This document shows positions 23,122-31,833 of a stretch of 36,385 nt of DNA, one piece after another. The position numbers and the translations under genes were made by a program. The stretch covers positions 1-36,385 of the forward strand of contig JAGCEZ010000086.1 in the NCBI GenBank assembly GCA_017650365.1, in the 5' to 3' direction. The first letter of the stretch is position 1; every line of letters starts with the position of its first letter. Origin of the DNA: Fibrobacterales bacterium. Its GTDB lineage: Bacteria > Fibrobacterota > Fibrobacteria > Fibrobacterales > CADBQJ01. Under the pieces are notes generated by a model. That model did not search any database. It worked only from the letters and a program-made list of their open reading frames with translations, and was not told where the DNA came from.

Positions 23122-23129
23122 TACCTTTG
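23122..23129 (+). promoter_or_regulatory. -7 promoter element TACCTTTG (greB)
   Basis: Exact TAnnTTTG match ending 5 nt before the greB ATG; no Shine-Dalgarno sequence fits between. Confidence 0.65.
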
Positions 23130-23134
23130 GGCGC

Positions 23135-23629
23135 ATGCCGAAATGCTACATGACGCCCGAGGGATACCGCAAAATCGTCGAGGAATGGACCGACCTCAAG
23201 GAGGTCCAGCGCCCCGAGATGCAGCGCCAGGTCCAGGCGGCCGCCGCCGAGGGCGACCGCTCCGAAAACGCCGCCTACACCTTCGGCAAGATGCGTCTGC
23301 GCGAAATCGACCGCCGGCTGCGCTACCTCGACCGGCTCATCGCCAACGCCGCCGTGGTCGAGAAGATCGTGGACGACGGCACGGTGCGCTTCGGCGCCAC
23401 CGTCAGGCTGCGCCGCCTGGCCGACGGGCGCGAATCGGAATACACCATCGTCGGGAAGAGCGAAGCCGACGTCGTCAACGGGAAGATTTCGAACGAATCG
23501 CCGCTCGCCGCGGAGCTGATCGGCAGAAAGACCGGCGACGTCATCTCGCTCCCCACGCCGCGCGGCCCGCAGAAGCTGGAGATCCTCTCCATCGCCTACG
23601 GCGCCGTGGGAACGGAAGAGAAGAGATGA
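23135..23629 (+). CDS. greB: transcription elongation factor GreB-like
   Basis: Stimulates transcript cleavage by stalled RNA polymerase through its secondary channel. 164 residues. The N-terminal coiled coil carries AAEGDRSENAAYTFGKMRLREIDRRLRYLDRLI (about residues 37-70), including the acidic tip region; GDRSENA followed by LREIDRRLRYL is closer to GreB than GreA. The C-terminal FKBP-like domain has RFGATVRLRRL, YTIVGKSEAD, ISNESPLAAELIGRKTGDVISLPTPRG. The transcript is probably leaderless. tatD overlaps its stop by 4 bp. Confidence 0.93.
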   Translation: MPKCYMTPEGYRKIVEEWTDLKEVQRPEMQRQVQAAAAEGDRSENAAYTFGKMRLREIDRRLRYLDRLIANAAVVEKIVDDGTVRFGATVRLRRLADGRESEYTIVGKSEADVVNGKISNESPLAAELIGRKTGDVISLPTPRGPQKLEILSIAYGAVGTEEKR

Positions 23630-24402
23630 TCGACTCGCACTGCCATCTCTCCGGCACCGTCGAACGGTGCGGCTTCTCCACCCTCGAGGAGCTGAAGGCC
23701 TCCGCGGAACGGTGGCCCGAATGGACCGTGGACTGCGGCTGCGAAGTCGCCGAGATCGACAGGACCGTCGCGCTCTGCGAGGCGCATCCCGAATCCATGC
23801 GGTTCGCCGTCGGCATCCATCCGCTCGAAGCGGAGAGCTATTGCGACGAAGTCGAGGCGACGCTCGTCCGCCTGATGTCGCACCCGCTCTGCGTCGCCTG
23901 GGGCGAGATCGGGCTGGACCTCCACGGCGACGGCGTCCCGGACCTCGCGCTCCAGATCGAGGTCTGCGCCCGGCAGTTCGCGAAGGCCGCGGAGCTCGGG
24001 AAGACGATCACGGTCCACGCGCGCGAGGCCGACGAGCACATGCTCCTCCTGCTGAAGTCGCTTCCCACGGGGCAGAAGGTCCACCTGCACTGCTACACGG
24101 GCGGCGCGGAGTTCCTGCGCGAAGTCCTCGCGCTCCCGCTCGACCTCTGCGTGGGGTTCACCGGCGCGATCACGTTCCCGAAGAACGAGGCGCTGCGGGA
24201 GAACGTGGAGATCGTCCCGCTCGAACGGATCCTCGTGGAGACCGACTCCCCCTACCTCGCGCCCGTCCCGCACCGCGGCAGGCCCTGCCACCCCGGCTAC
24301 GTCTTCGACACCGCGCGCGTCGTCGCCGAACGCAAGGGCGTCTCCTTCGAGGAGATCGACCGGGCGACCAGCGCGACCGCCCGCCGTCTCTACGGGTTCT
24401 AG
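23626..24402 (+). CDS. TatD-family metal-dependent hydrolase/deoxyribonuclease
   Basis: TatD-type TIM-barrel hydrolase, probably a 3'-5' DNase or related nuclease, 258 residues. Metal-binding motifs: MIDSHCHLSG (H5, H7), GIHPLEAE, AWGEIGLDLHGDG, TVHAREADEH, HLHCYTGG and VETDSPYLAPVPHRGRPCHPGYV near residue 205. All key residues are present. ATG 23626 overlaps the greB TGA (ATGA). The stop TAG shares the tetranucleotide CTAG with the stop of the convergent lipoprotein gene. Confidence 0.93.
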   Translation: MIDSHCHLSGTVERCGFSTLEELKASAERWPEWTVDCGCEVAEIDRTVALCEAHPESMRFAVGIHPLEAESYCDEVEATLVRLMSHPLCVAWGEIGLDLHGDGVPDLALQIEVCARQFAKAAELGKTITVHAREADEHMLLLLKSLPTGQKVHLHCYTGGAEFLREVLALPLDLCVGFTGAITFPKNEALRENVEIVPLERILVETDSPYLAPVPHRGRPCHPGYVFDTARVVAERKGVSFEEIDRATSATARRLYGF

Positions 24403-24809
24403 TCCGTCAGCTTTTCCGGAGGCTTGCGGCCGTGCTCGCGGTCGCGCTTGTCGGCCTCCTTCTCGGCGTCGCGGATCGCCTTCATCTCCACCTGGCGCTC
24501 CACGATGGAGGTCTCCCAGATGAGGACGGCGTCGTGCTTCTCGGCCTCGGCCGCGATCAGGTCGAGGCGGCACTTCTCGGTCACGGCCTTCAGGCTGTCG
24601 TGTTCCCGGCGGAGCTGCGCGTCGTCGGGGGCGAGGTCGAGCGCGGAGAGGACGTCCAGGTAGTTCTGCTCACCGGCCCAGCAGCTGTCGCGCAGAACCA
24701 GCCAGCGCTCCACCGAGCCGGAGACGTCCTTGGCGTGCCAGCTCCGCGCTCCGCCCGAGCAGCCGCAGAGGAGCGCGCAGAGAAGCGCGGAGGCGGCGAC
24801 GGCCTTCAC
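24399..24809 (-). CDS. small lipoprotein, unknown
   Basis: 136 residues. MKAVAASALLCALLCGCSGG is a lipoprotein signal with lipobox L-C-G-C. The mature part is helical and charged (DDAQLRREHDSLKAVTEKCRLDLIAAEAEKH, then IRDAEKEADKRDREHGRKPPEK), suggesting a coiled coil. Start is GTG 24809, overlapping the upstream TGA as GTGA. No family recognised. It is co-transcribed with the larger lipoprotein upstream, so the two may act together in the envelope. Confidence 0.75.
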   Translation of the reverse strand: MKAVAASALLCALLCGCSGGARSWHAKDVSGSVERWLVLRDSCWAGEQNYLDVLSALDLAPDDAQLRREHDSLKAVTEKCRLDLIAAEAEKHDAVLIWETSIVERQVEMKAIRDAEKEADKRDREHGRKPPEKLTD

Positions 24810-25738
24810 CGGCCGCTCCCCGTCCGGCCCTTCTCCACCGGATCGTAGGTGTAGAGCCGCTCGATCGCCTTGCGCGCGGTCACCGGACGCGATTCGCCGG
24901 TCTCCTTGTGCTCGGCCACGATGGTCAGTTCCTGCCAGTCCTGCTCGCGGCAGAGCCGGCCGTTTTCGGGCGCGATCCAGATCTTCCACCGCCCCTTCGC
25001 GGAGGCGGAGTCGGCCTTGAAGTCGGCGTAGGCGCGGCCGTCGGAGGTGTCGGCCTTCAGGAACTGCTCGAAGAGCAGGTCGGCGTCGGGCGCGTTCTCC
25101 AGGCGGTAGTCGATCTCGTAGGCGAGGCAGTCCCGGCCCTGGATCCTCTCGACGCCGGCAGTGAAGACCGAATCGACCTTCAGCGGGGCCAGGTCGGCGG
25201 CGGGAACCAGCGCCGTCACGTTCCCCTTGCGCGGGAACGTCCCGCGGAGCAGGTGCGTCGCGCGCCACCAGAGGCGGTCCTCGGCGGCGAAGCGGGCGAG
25301 CAGCTCCTTCTTGCGGAGCGGGGCGCGGAGCAGCGGATGGACCGGCAGCGGGTCGACCACGTCGGAGACGAAGTTCTCGAACCCCTTCACCTCGCCCATT
25401 CTCTCCTCGTCCACTTCGGCGCGGACGGGCACCTTGAGCGCCAGTTCCGAGGGGAGCGAGTGGCGGTGGTAGCCGAGGTTCTTCTGCGCGGAGAACTTCC
25501 GGGACCAGACGGCGGGAAGGCCCTCGCCGCCCGGGACGAGGTTCTCCATCAGCCACCAGCGCATCCCCGTGCCGACCACTTCGCCGACGGAGTTCTGCGT
25601 GCTGTAGTCCCCCTGGCTGAAGAGCTCGCGTTCGAAGGGGGTCCGCATGTCGTAGGAGACGGTCACCTCGTCCGAACAGCCGGCGGAGAGCAGCGCGGCG
25701 GCCAGGACGGGAAGCAGGGCGAAGGAGGTTTTCTTCAT
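24806..25738 (-). CDS. lipoprotein, unknown
   Basis: 310 residues. Lipoprotein signal MKKTSFALLPVLAAALLSAGC with lipobox SAGC (cysteine at about 21). The mature part has a mixed alpha/beta look: MRTPFERELFSQGDYSTQNSVGE, AGVERIQGRDCLAYEIDY, GRWKIWIAPENGRLCREQDWQELTI; the last resembles periplasmic proteins that follow outer-membrane lipids, but I do not recognise the family. ATG 25738 is chosen; an in-frame TTG 9 nt upstream lies within the promoter. TAGATTGG ends 5 nt before the ATG. Confidence 0.8.
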   Translation of the reverse strand: MKKTSFALLPVLAAALLSAGCSDEVTVSYDMRTPFERELFSQGDYSTQNSVGEVVGTGMRWWLMENLVPGGEGLPAVWSRKFSAQKNLGYHRHSLPSELALKVPVRAEVDEERMGEVKGFENFVSDVVDPLPVHPLLRAPLRKKELLARFAAEDRLWWRATHLLRGTFPRKGNVTALVPAADLAPLKVDSVFTAGVERIQGRDCLAYEIDYRLENAPDADLLFEQFLKADTSDGRAYADFKADSASAKGRWKIWIAPENGRLCREQDWQELTIVAEHKETGESRPVTARKAIERLYTYDPVEKGRTGSGR

Positions 25739-25743
25739 GCCGT

Positions 25744-25751
25744 CCAATCTA
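25744..25751 (-). promoter_or_regulatory. -7 promoter element TAGATTGG (lipoprotein pair)
   Basis: TAnnTT match on the minus strand, 5 nt before ATG 25738, and back to back with the plus-strand element at 25761. Confidence 0.55.
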
Positions 25752-25760
25752 GGAACTTGT

Positions 25761-25768
25761 TATCTTCA
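25761..25768 (+). promoter_or_regulatory. -7 promoter element TATCTTCA (pepA)
   Basis: TAnnTT match about 57 nt before the pepA ATG. The resulting leader would hold a 5-bp hairpin GGGGC/GCCCC at 25782-25797. Confidence 0.4.
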
Positions 25769-25825
25769 AGGCCAAGAAGAAGGGGCCTCCGCGCCCCGAA
25801 GACACCGTTTTCCCGAAGGTAGAAC

Positions 25826-27310
25826 ATGCCCGCGAAGAAACCCGCCCCCGCGCTCCCCCTCCAGTTCAAGACCGCCGTCGCCGGCGCGCTCCCGAAGGAC
25901 GGCGTGAACGTCGTCTTCGTCCGCAAGGGGATTTTCCTCTTCGGCGTCCCGGACTGGGACAAGGAGACCGCCGCCCGCGCCAAGCGCGCCGTGGCCGTCG
26001 GCGGCTCCCCGCTGTGCGAAATTCTCCCCTGGGGCGAGGGCGACCTGCTCCTCGTCGGCGACCCCGGACAGCCCGGGCTCGACCCCAAGGGCGACGCGCT
26101 GCGCCTGATGGGCCACGCCGCCTTCCTCGCCGCGAAGAAGCGCGGGACGGCGGTCCGCTTCTGGCTCCCCAAGGCCTCCGCCGCCGAGGCGGCCCTGCTC
26201 GCCGAAGGGATCCGCTACGCCGACTACGCCTTCACCGCCTACAAGAGCGAAGCCGAGACGCACGCGCCGATCGCCGTCGAGCTCCTCGTCGGCAAAAACG
26301 AAACCGACGCGCTGAAGCAGATGCTCGCCCGCGCCGACAAGGTCTTCGCCGGGATCAAGACCGCGCGCGACCTGATCAACACCCCCGGTTCGGACCTGAC
26401 GCCCGAGGTCTACGCCGCCAAGGTCGAGGAGCTCTTCCGCGGCACGGGCGTCAAGGTGAAGGTCCGCCGCGCCGCCGACCTCGCCGAAGAGGGCTTCAAC
26501 GGACTCCTGACCGTCGGCCGCGGCTCCAGGAACACGCCCTGCATGGTCACCCTCGAATGGTCCCCGCGCGCCCGCAAGGAGGACAAGCGGATCGGCCTCG
26601 TGGGCAAGGGCCTGACGTTCGACTCCGGCGGCATCAGCATCAAGCCCGCCGACCGCATGTGGGAGATGAAGAGCGACATGTCCGGCAGCGCCTCCGTGGT
26701 GGGCGCGATGCTCGCCGTGGCCGCGCTGAAGGTCCCCGTGCAGGTGGTCGGCGTGCTCTGCATGGCCGAAAACCGCCCCGGCGAAAACGCCGTCCTCCCG
26801 GGCGACGTCTTCACGGCGAAGAACGGCAAGACCGTGATGGTGGACAACACCGACGCCGAAGGGCGCCTCGCGCTCTCCGACGGCCTCTGCGAGGCCTGCT
26901 CGCTCGGCTGCACGCACCTGGTCGACACGGCCACGCTCACCGGCGCCTGCGTGCGGGCGCTCGGCCCCTACATCACCGGGCTCTTCTGCAACGACGAGGA
27001 GTTCGCGCGGACCATCGCCATCTCCGGCGCGTGCGAAGGCGAAAAGTTCTGGAGGCTCCCCCTCGCCGCCGAATACCGCGACACGCTCGACGACCCGGTC
27101 GCCGACATGAAGAACTGCGGCAACACGGCGGGCGCCATCACGGCGGCGCTCTTCCTGAAGGAGTTCGTCACCGAAGGGACGCTCTGGGCGCACTGGGACA
27201 TCGCCGGCCCCGCCTTCGCGGACAAGGCGTGGAAGTACTACGGGAAGGGCGGCACCGGCTGGGGCGTCAAGACCATGGTCGCCCTCGCCGAAACGCTCGC
27301 CGGCGCCTAG
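25826..27310 (+). CDS. pepA: leucyl aminopeptidase (M17 family)
   Basis: Cytosolic di-metal aminopeptidase that removes N-terminal residues from peptides, 494 residues as usual for M17. The variable N-terminal macro-like domain is followed by the catalytic domain: RDLINTPGSDLTPEVYA (about 180-197), GLVGKGLTFDSGGISIKPADRMWEMKSDMSG (about 255-287, metal Lys/Asp and catalytic Lys), NTDAEGRLALSD (about 341-352, metal Asp/Glu and catalytic Arg) and DTATLTGACVRALG. All key residues are intact. ATG 25826 has GAAGG about 9 nt upstream. The glycosylase gene follows 16 nt after the stop. Confidence 0.95.
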   Translation: MPAKKPAPALPLQFKTAVAGALPKDGVNVVFVRKGIFLFGVPDWDKETAARAKRAVAVGGSPLCEILPWGEGDLLLVGDPGQPGLDPKGDALRLMGHAAFLAAKKRGTAVRFWLPKASAAEAALLAEGIRYADYAFTAYKSEAETHAPIAVELLVGKNETDALKQMLARADKVFAGIKTARDLINTPGSDLTPEVYAAKVEELFRGTGVKVKVRRAADLAEEGFNGLLTVGRGSRNTPCMVTLEWSPRARKEDKRIGLVGKGLTFDSGGISIKPADRMWEMKSDMSGSASVVGAMLAVAALKVPVQVVGVLCMAENRPGENAVLPGDVFTAKNGKTVMVDNTDAEGRLALSDGLCEACSLGCTHLVDTATLTGACVRALGPYITGLFCNDEEFARTIAISGACEGEKFWRLPLAAEYRDTLDDPVADMKNCGNTAGAITAALFLKEFVTEGTLWAHWDIAGPAFADKAWKYYGKGGTGWGVKTMVALAETLAGA

Positions 27311-27326
27311 GCCCCGGAACCGGGCG

Positions 27327-27833
27327 ATGAAGTCCCCGAAGAGCGCCCGCGAAACCGTCCTGCACGAGCTTCCGCCCGTCTGGAGCCCGGAATCGCGCAC
27401 GCTGGTCCTGGGCTCGATCCCCTCGCCGAAGTCCCGCGAGACGGGCTTCTACTACGGACACCCGCAGAACCGGTTCTGGCGCACGCTCGCGCGCGTCTTC
27501 GGAGCGCCCGTCCCGGAGACCGTTCCGGAGAAGAGGGCGATGCTCCGGCGCCACCGGATCGCGCTCTGGGACGTCCTGGCGAGCTGCACCATCGTGGGCG
27601 CGGGCGACGCGTCCATCGAGGACGCCGTCCCGAACGACATCGCCGGGCTCGTGGCGAAGACGAAGGTGACCCGGATCTTCTGCACCGGCGCGACCGCGCA
27701 CCGGCTCTACGCCAAGCACTGCGCGAAGGCCGTCGGAATCGAGGCGGTACGGCTCCCCTCCACCTCCCCCGCCAACTGCGCCGTCTCCGACGAGGCCCTC
27801 GTCGAGGCCTACCGGGCGATCGCGGAGGAATGA
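27327..27833 (+). CDS. hypoxanthine/deoxyinosine DNA glycosylase (UDG superfamily, family 6)
   Basis: Predicted base-excision enzyme acting on deaminated adenine (hypoxanthine) in DNA, 168 residues. Uracil-DNA-glycosylase-superfamily motif 1 is seen as LVLGSIPSPKSRETGFYYGHPQNRFWRTLARVFG (about 29-62), then ALWDVLASC, and motif 2 LPSTSPAN near residues 145-152. This combination is that of the HDG/Mug-like group. ATG 27327 follows pepA by 16 nt and has no strong ribosome site, so co-transcription with pepA is likely. sbcDC, also repair, follows under its own promoter. Confidence 0.88.
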   Translation: MKSPKSARETVLHELPPVWSPESRTLVLGSIPSPKSRETGFYYGHPQNRFWRTLARVFGAPVPETVPEKRAMLRRHRIALWDVLASCTIVGAGDASIEDAVPNDIAGLVAKTKVTRIFCTGATAHRLYAKHCAKAVGIEAVRLPSTSPANCAVSDEALVEAYRAIAEE

Positions 27834-27881
27834 CTCCGGGCCGGGCTCCGGCGGCGTCGTTTCCATGACAGATTCGACTGC

Positions 27882-27889
27882 TAGCTTTT
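27882..27889 (+). promoter_or_regulatory. -7 promoter element TAGCTTTT (sbcDC)
   Basis: TAnnTTT match followed by G, about 23 nt before the sbcD ATG, leaving room for a short leader with a ribosome site. Confidence 0.5.
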
Positions 27890-27896
27890 GCTCCGA

Positions 27897-27903
27897 AAGG
27901 GAG
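27897..27903 (+). promoter_or_regulatory. ribosome binding site that fixes the sbcD start
   Basis: AAGGGAG lies 9 nt before ATG 27913. An upstream in-frame ATG at 27865 precedes the promoter element and would add 16 residues of no family look. Confidence 0.65.
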
Positions 27904-27912
27904 ATTGCAAGA

Positions 27913-29151
27913 ATGAAGATCGTCCACACCTCCGACTGGCATCTGGGCGCGAAGCTCCACGAAAGCGACCGCTCCGAAGACCAGAAGGCCTTCCTCGGAT
28001 TTCTGGAAGAACTGCTGGCGAAGGAGCGCCCCGACGCGCTCGTGGTCTCCGGCGACATCTTCGACACGCGCGCGCCTTCCGCCGGCGCGCAGAGCCTCTA
28101 CTACCAATTTCTGGGTGCGGTCTGCCGCGCGGGAAGCTGCGGCAAGATTGTCCTGACCGCGGGGAACCACGATTCCGCGTCGATGCTCTCCGCGCCGAAG
28201 GAACTTGTGGCGATGCTCGACATCCGCATCGTCGCGAAAGCGGAGGACGACGCGAAGGACGAAATCGTCGTCCTTCGGCGCGGAGACGGAACGCCCGGGC
28301 TCGCCATCGCCGCGATTCCCTTCATGAACGAGAGCGAGCTTTCGAACTTCGCCCGCGCTGCCGGAGTGCAATGCGACGACCCGCGGGAGCGGGCCGCCGC
28401 GGGGTTCCGCATCCACTGCGGAGCCGCGATTTCGGCCGCGCGTGACGCCGCCGAAGGAGCCCCGGTCGTCGCGCTCGGACACTGCGCCGTGGACGGCGCG
28501 ACCCCGAGCGACAGGAAGTCCGAGCGCAGCCGGCAGGTCGGCGGCGTCGAGAGCCAGGGCGCGGACGCGTTCGAGGGCGCGGACTACATCGCGCTCGGCC
28601 ACTTGCACATCCCCCAGCAGGTCGGAACGGACGGTCGGATTCTCTATTCCGGCTCCCCCGTCCAGATGAGTTTTTCGGAAGCCGGCCAGCGGAAATCCGT
28701 CGTCGTGGCGGAGTTCGGCGAAAAGGCCGGCGACCCGGTTTCCGTCCGCCGCGCGGAAATCCCGGAATTCACGCCTCTGCGCGCGCTGTCGGGGACACAG
28801 GAGGAGATCCTCTTCGGGCTTGACGCGCTGATCGCCGAATTCGGGCGGGAAAAACCGGTTTTCCTCTCCGCCAGGGTCGTCGAAGGCGAAGGCGACCTCC
28901 ATCCGTTCTGGGAACGGATCGACGCGACGGTGTCCGAAACGAAGTTCCTGCTGCTCGCCAAGGAGGACGGGCGAGAACGGAAGGTCGAAGCCGGACTCGC
29001 GGCGGAAAGCGCGACGCGCCTGGAGGAACTCACCCCGCGCACCGTGGCGGAACGCCGCCTGGACGAAGCGAACCTGACCGAAGAGGAAAAGGCGGAATAC
29101 CTCGGCATGGTGGACGTCGCGATCCGCGAAGCGGAAGGAGGCGCGGAATGA
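27913..29151 (+). CDS. sbcD: exonuclease SbcCD subunit D (nuclease)
   Basis: Mre11-type nuclease subunit that with SbcC cuts hairpins and protein-blocked DNA ends. 412 residues. Metal motifs: HTSDWHLGAKLHE (residues about 5-17), VVSGDIFDTRAPS, VLTAGNHDSASML, ALGHCAVDG and ALGHLHIPQ. The C-terminal capping domain matches SbcD (YSGSPVQMSFSEAGQRKSVVV). Start is chosen at ATG 27913 from the ribosome site and because the family begins MKIVHTSDWHLG. sbcC overlaps its stop by 4 bp. Confidence 0.96.
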   Translation: MKIVHTSDWHLGAKLHESDRSEDQKAFLGFLEELLAKERPDALVVSGDIFDTRAPSAGAQSLYYQFLGAVCRAGSCGKIVLTAGNHDSASMLSAPKELVAMLDIRIVAKAEDDAKDEIVVLRRGDGTPGLAIAAIPFMNESELSNFARAAGVQCDDPRERAAAGFRIHCGAAISAARDAAEGAPVVALGHCAVDGATPSDRKSERSRQVGGVESQGADAFEGADYIALGHLHIPQQVGTDGRILYSGSPVQMSFSEAGQRKSVVVAEFGEKAGDPVSVRRAEIPEFTPLRALSGTQEEILFGLDALIAEFGREKPVFLSARVVEGEGDLHPFWERIDATVSETKFLLLAKEDGRERKVEAGLAAESATRLEELTPRTVAERRLDEANLTEEEKAEYLGMVDVAIREAEGGAE

Positions 29152-31829
29152 AGCTCTGTTCCGTGGCGTTCAAGAACGTCAATTCCCTGGCCGGGGAATG
29201 GCGGATCGACTTCGAAAACGACGCCTTCCGCGACGGCCTATTCCTCATCTCCGGGCCGACGGGCTCGGGCAAGACGACCATCCTCGACGCGATCTCCCTC
29301 GCGCTCTACGGGTGCACCGTCCGCAACAAGGCCAACATCGACAACAACGAGATGATGACGCGCGGATGCGGCGACATGTGGGCCGAAGCGGTCTTCGAAA
29401 CTTCCCCGGGCGAACGCTACAAGGCCCGTTGGGCGCAGCGGCGCGCGAACAATTCCGCGCGCGGAAAACTCCAGAAATACTCCGTCTCGCTCTTCGATTT
29501 CCGCACGGGGCGCGAAGTGGACGCCGGGCACACGAACACCGACGTCGCAGCCGCGATCCAGAAGAAGATCGGGCTGACGTTCCCGGAGTTCCTTCGGACG
29601 ATGATGCTGGCGCAGGGGAAATTCGACCAATTCCTCGTCGCGGACTACAAGGAACGCGCGAAAATCCTGGAGCAGGCGACCGGGACCGAGATCTACGGAC
29701 GGATCGGCGACAAGATCTTCCAAAAGATGCAGCTCGCCGAACGATGCGTCGACGCATGGACGATCGAACTGAACGCGATTCAGACGCTCGGCGGCGAAGA
29801 GCGCGAGCAGGTCGAAAAAGATCTCGCGGCCGCGGAAACAGAGGCCGAGGAACTGCAGAAGGCGTTCTCCGAGAAAGCGGCGGTTCTGGCGGACGTCGAC
29901 GGGAAGCGGACTGCGAAAGAGAACGCCGCGGACGAACTGGAGAAAAGAGAGAAGACGCTGTTGACGGCGGACGCCGCGAAAAACGGCGCGGCGGACCTTC
30001 TGCAGAAGCGCTCCGAGGCTCTCACCCTGGCGCAGGAAGAGTTCCGGAAATGGGAGGCGCCCATCGCCAGCGCGTTGGACCTCGCGGAGAGGAAAAAGAC
30101 GGCCGGGATCCAACTGACCGGACTGCAAGAGACGCTGAGTTCCCTCGAAAAAACGCTCTGCGGACTCGAAGAAGAAAAATCCGGGACGGAGGGGAGAATC
30201 GGGGAGAACGACTCCGTCCTCGGCCTCGTCGCCGTGGCGCTCGAAACGAGGGAGTTCTCGGAACCCGGCGAAGAACGGCTCCGCGGCCGCGATGAGCTCC
30301 GGCGCGCGAAGGACTACGTGACGCTTCAGTCCTCGCTCGAATCTCGGGAAAAGGGACTCGAATCGCTCCGAGCAAACGCCGAAGAGGCGAAAAGAGACGC
30401 GGAAGAATTCCAAAAAGAACACGACCTTCTCCTGCCGGAGCGCAAGAAGAGGGTCGAAGCCTGCCGGACGGCCCACACGGCGGCGCAGCTCGTCGCCTCG
30501 CTGGACGACCATCGCGCGCATCTCGAACCGGGAAAGCCCTGTCCGCTCTGCGGCGCGCTGGAGCACCCGTACGCCTTGAAAGACGCCCTCCCCTCCAAGA
30601 GCGAGACGAAAGCCGCGCTCGAAAAGGCGGAGTCGGAACTCGAGGACCTCGAAAAACGGCTCCGCCGGACGCAGGACGCCGTGCGCGAAGCGGAAAGCAA
30701 ACTGGCAAAGGCGCAAGGCGCGGTCCAGGAAGACCAGACGAAACGCGACAATCTCATGAACGCACTCGTCGCGGACCGCACTCGCCTAGAGACGACCCTC
30801 GCCAAAGACCGCGAATCGCTTGCCGGGCTCGGCAAGAAAATCGAGGCGCAGCGGAACGACGTCGACGCAAAACGGAAGGATCGCGACGCCTGCGCGGAGA
30901 CAATCGCGGCTCTCCAGGCCGAAATCGAAAAACTGGGCCTTCCGGAAGAGGCGTCCGCGTTCAAAACGTCGCTCGAAAACCGCATCAAAGAAGCGCAAAA
31001 CGGGAAATCCGACGCGACGGCGAAAAACGAAGCGGCGGCGGCCACCCTCAAAGCCGCCGTCGACGAAAGAGACACGGCGAAAACGGCTTTGGAGGCGGCC
31101 GGAAACGCCTACGGAGCGCTCCTCCGGGAAATCGGCGATCTGGAACGGTTGCAAGCGGAACGCGACGAACTGCGGGACAAACTGAACCTGAAGAACCAAA
31201 GCATCGGCGAGCTGAAGGAAAAACTCAGCAACGACGCGGAACTCGGCAAAAAGCGCGACGCGCTCGAAAAAAAACTGCGCGAAGCGGTGCCGCGGCGCGA
31301 CAAATGGAAACGTTTGAACGGCATGCTCGGCCAGCAAAACGGCGACCTCTTCCGGCGCTACGCCCAGGGAATCACGCTCCGGCAGCTCATCCAGGCGGCC
31401 AATCCGCACCTTGACGAGATGACCGGCTCGCGCTACGCGCTCTGCTGGGACTACCGGGACAAGGACGCCGAGCAGCTGCTCCCCAAGCTCGTGGACCGCG
31501 AACAGGGCGACGAAGTCCGTCCGGTCAGCAACATCTCCGGCGGCGAACGGTTCCAGGTCTCGCTGGCGCTCGCACTCGGTCTCGCGGAGATGACCGGGCG
31601 GAACCTGCGCATCGACACGCTCTTCCTCGACGAAGGGTTCGGAACGCTGGACCCGAAGTCGCTCGATTCCGCGCTCGACACGCTCTGCCGGATCCAGCAG
31701 AACGGCAAGCTGATCGGCATCATCTCGCACGTCGCCGAAATCGGCGAACGGATTTCGACCAAGATCAACGTCGAAAAGGCCGGAGGCGGGTTGAGCCGGC
31801 TATCCGGCGCGGGCGTCTCCTCCCCATAG
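29148..31829 (+). CDS. sbcC: exonuclease SbcCD subunit C (SMC-like ATPase)
   Basis: Rad50-type ATPase partner of SbcD. 893 residues, somewhat shorter than E. coli SbcC, with shorter coiled coils. Walker A GPTGSGKT at 36-43; Q-loop region MMLAQGKFDQFL; long charged coiled coils (about 200-460 and 490-720) separated by the zinc hook C465-P-L-C468; ABC signature NISGGERFQVSLA near 795-807; Walker B LFLDEGFGTLD from about 825. All ATPase parts are present. Lysine and glutamate are often AAA and GAA here, unlike the AAG/GAG-rich neighbours. ATG 29148 overlaps sbcD (ATGA). Confidence 0.96.
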   Translation: MKLCSVAFKNVNSLAGEWRIDFENDAFRDGLFLISGPTGSGKTTILDAISLALYGCTVRNKANIDNNEMMTRGCGDMWAEAVFETSPGERYKARWAQRRANNSARGKLQKYSVSLFDFRTGREVDAGHTNTDVAAAIQKKIGLTFPEFLRTMMLAQGKFDQFLVADYKERAKILEQATGTEIYGRIGDKIFQKMQLAERCVDAWTIELNAIQTLGGEEREQVEKDLAAAETEAEELQKAFSEKAAVLADVDGKRTAKENAADELEKREKTLLTADAAKNGAADLLQKRSEALTLAQEEFRKWEAPIASALDLAERKKTAGIQLTGLQETLSSLEKTLCGLEEEKSGTEGRIGENDSVLGLVAVALETREFSEPGEERLRGRDELRRAKDYVTLQSSLESREKGLESLRANAEEAKRDAEEFQKEHDLLLPERKKRVEACRTAHTAAQLVASLDDHRAHLEPGKPCPLCGALEHPYALKDALPSKSETKAALEKAESELEDLEKRLRRTQDAVREAESKLAKAQGAVQEDQTKRDNLMNALVADRTRLETTLAKDRESLAGLGKKIEAQRNDVDAKRKDRDACAETIAALQAEIEKLGLPEEASAFKTSLENRIKEAQNGKSDATAKNEAAAATLKAAVDERDTAKTALEAAGNAYGALLREIGDLERLQAERDELRDKLNLKNQSIGELKEKLSNDAELGKKRDALEKKLREAVPRRDKWKRLNGMLGQQNGDLFRRYAQGITLRQLIQAANPHLDEMTGSRYALCWDYRDKDAEQLLPKLVDREQGDEVRPVSNISGGERFQVSLALALGLAEMTGRNLRIDTLFLDEGFGTLDPKSLDSALDTLCRIQQNGKLIGIISHVAEIGERISTKINVEKAGGGLSRLSGAGVSSP

Positions 31830-31833
31830 CGCA

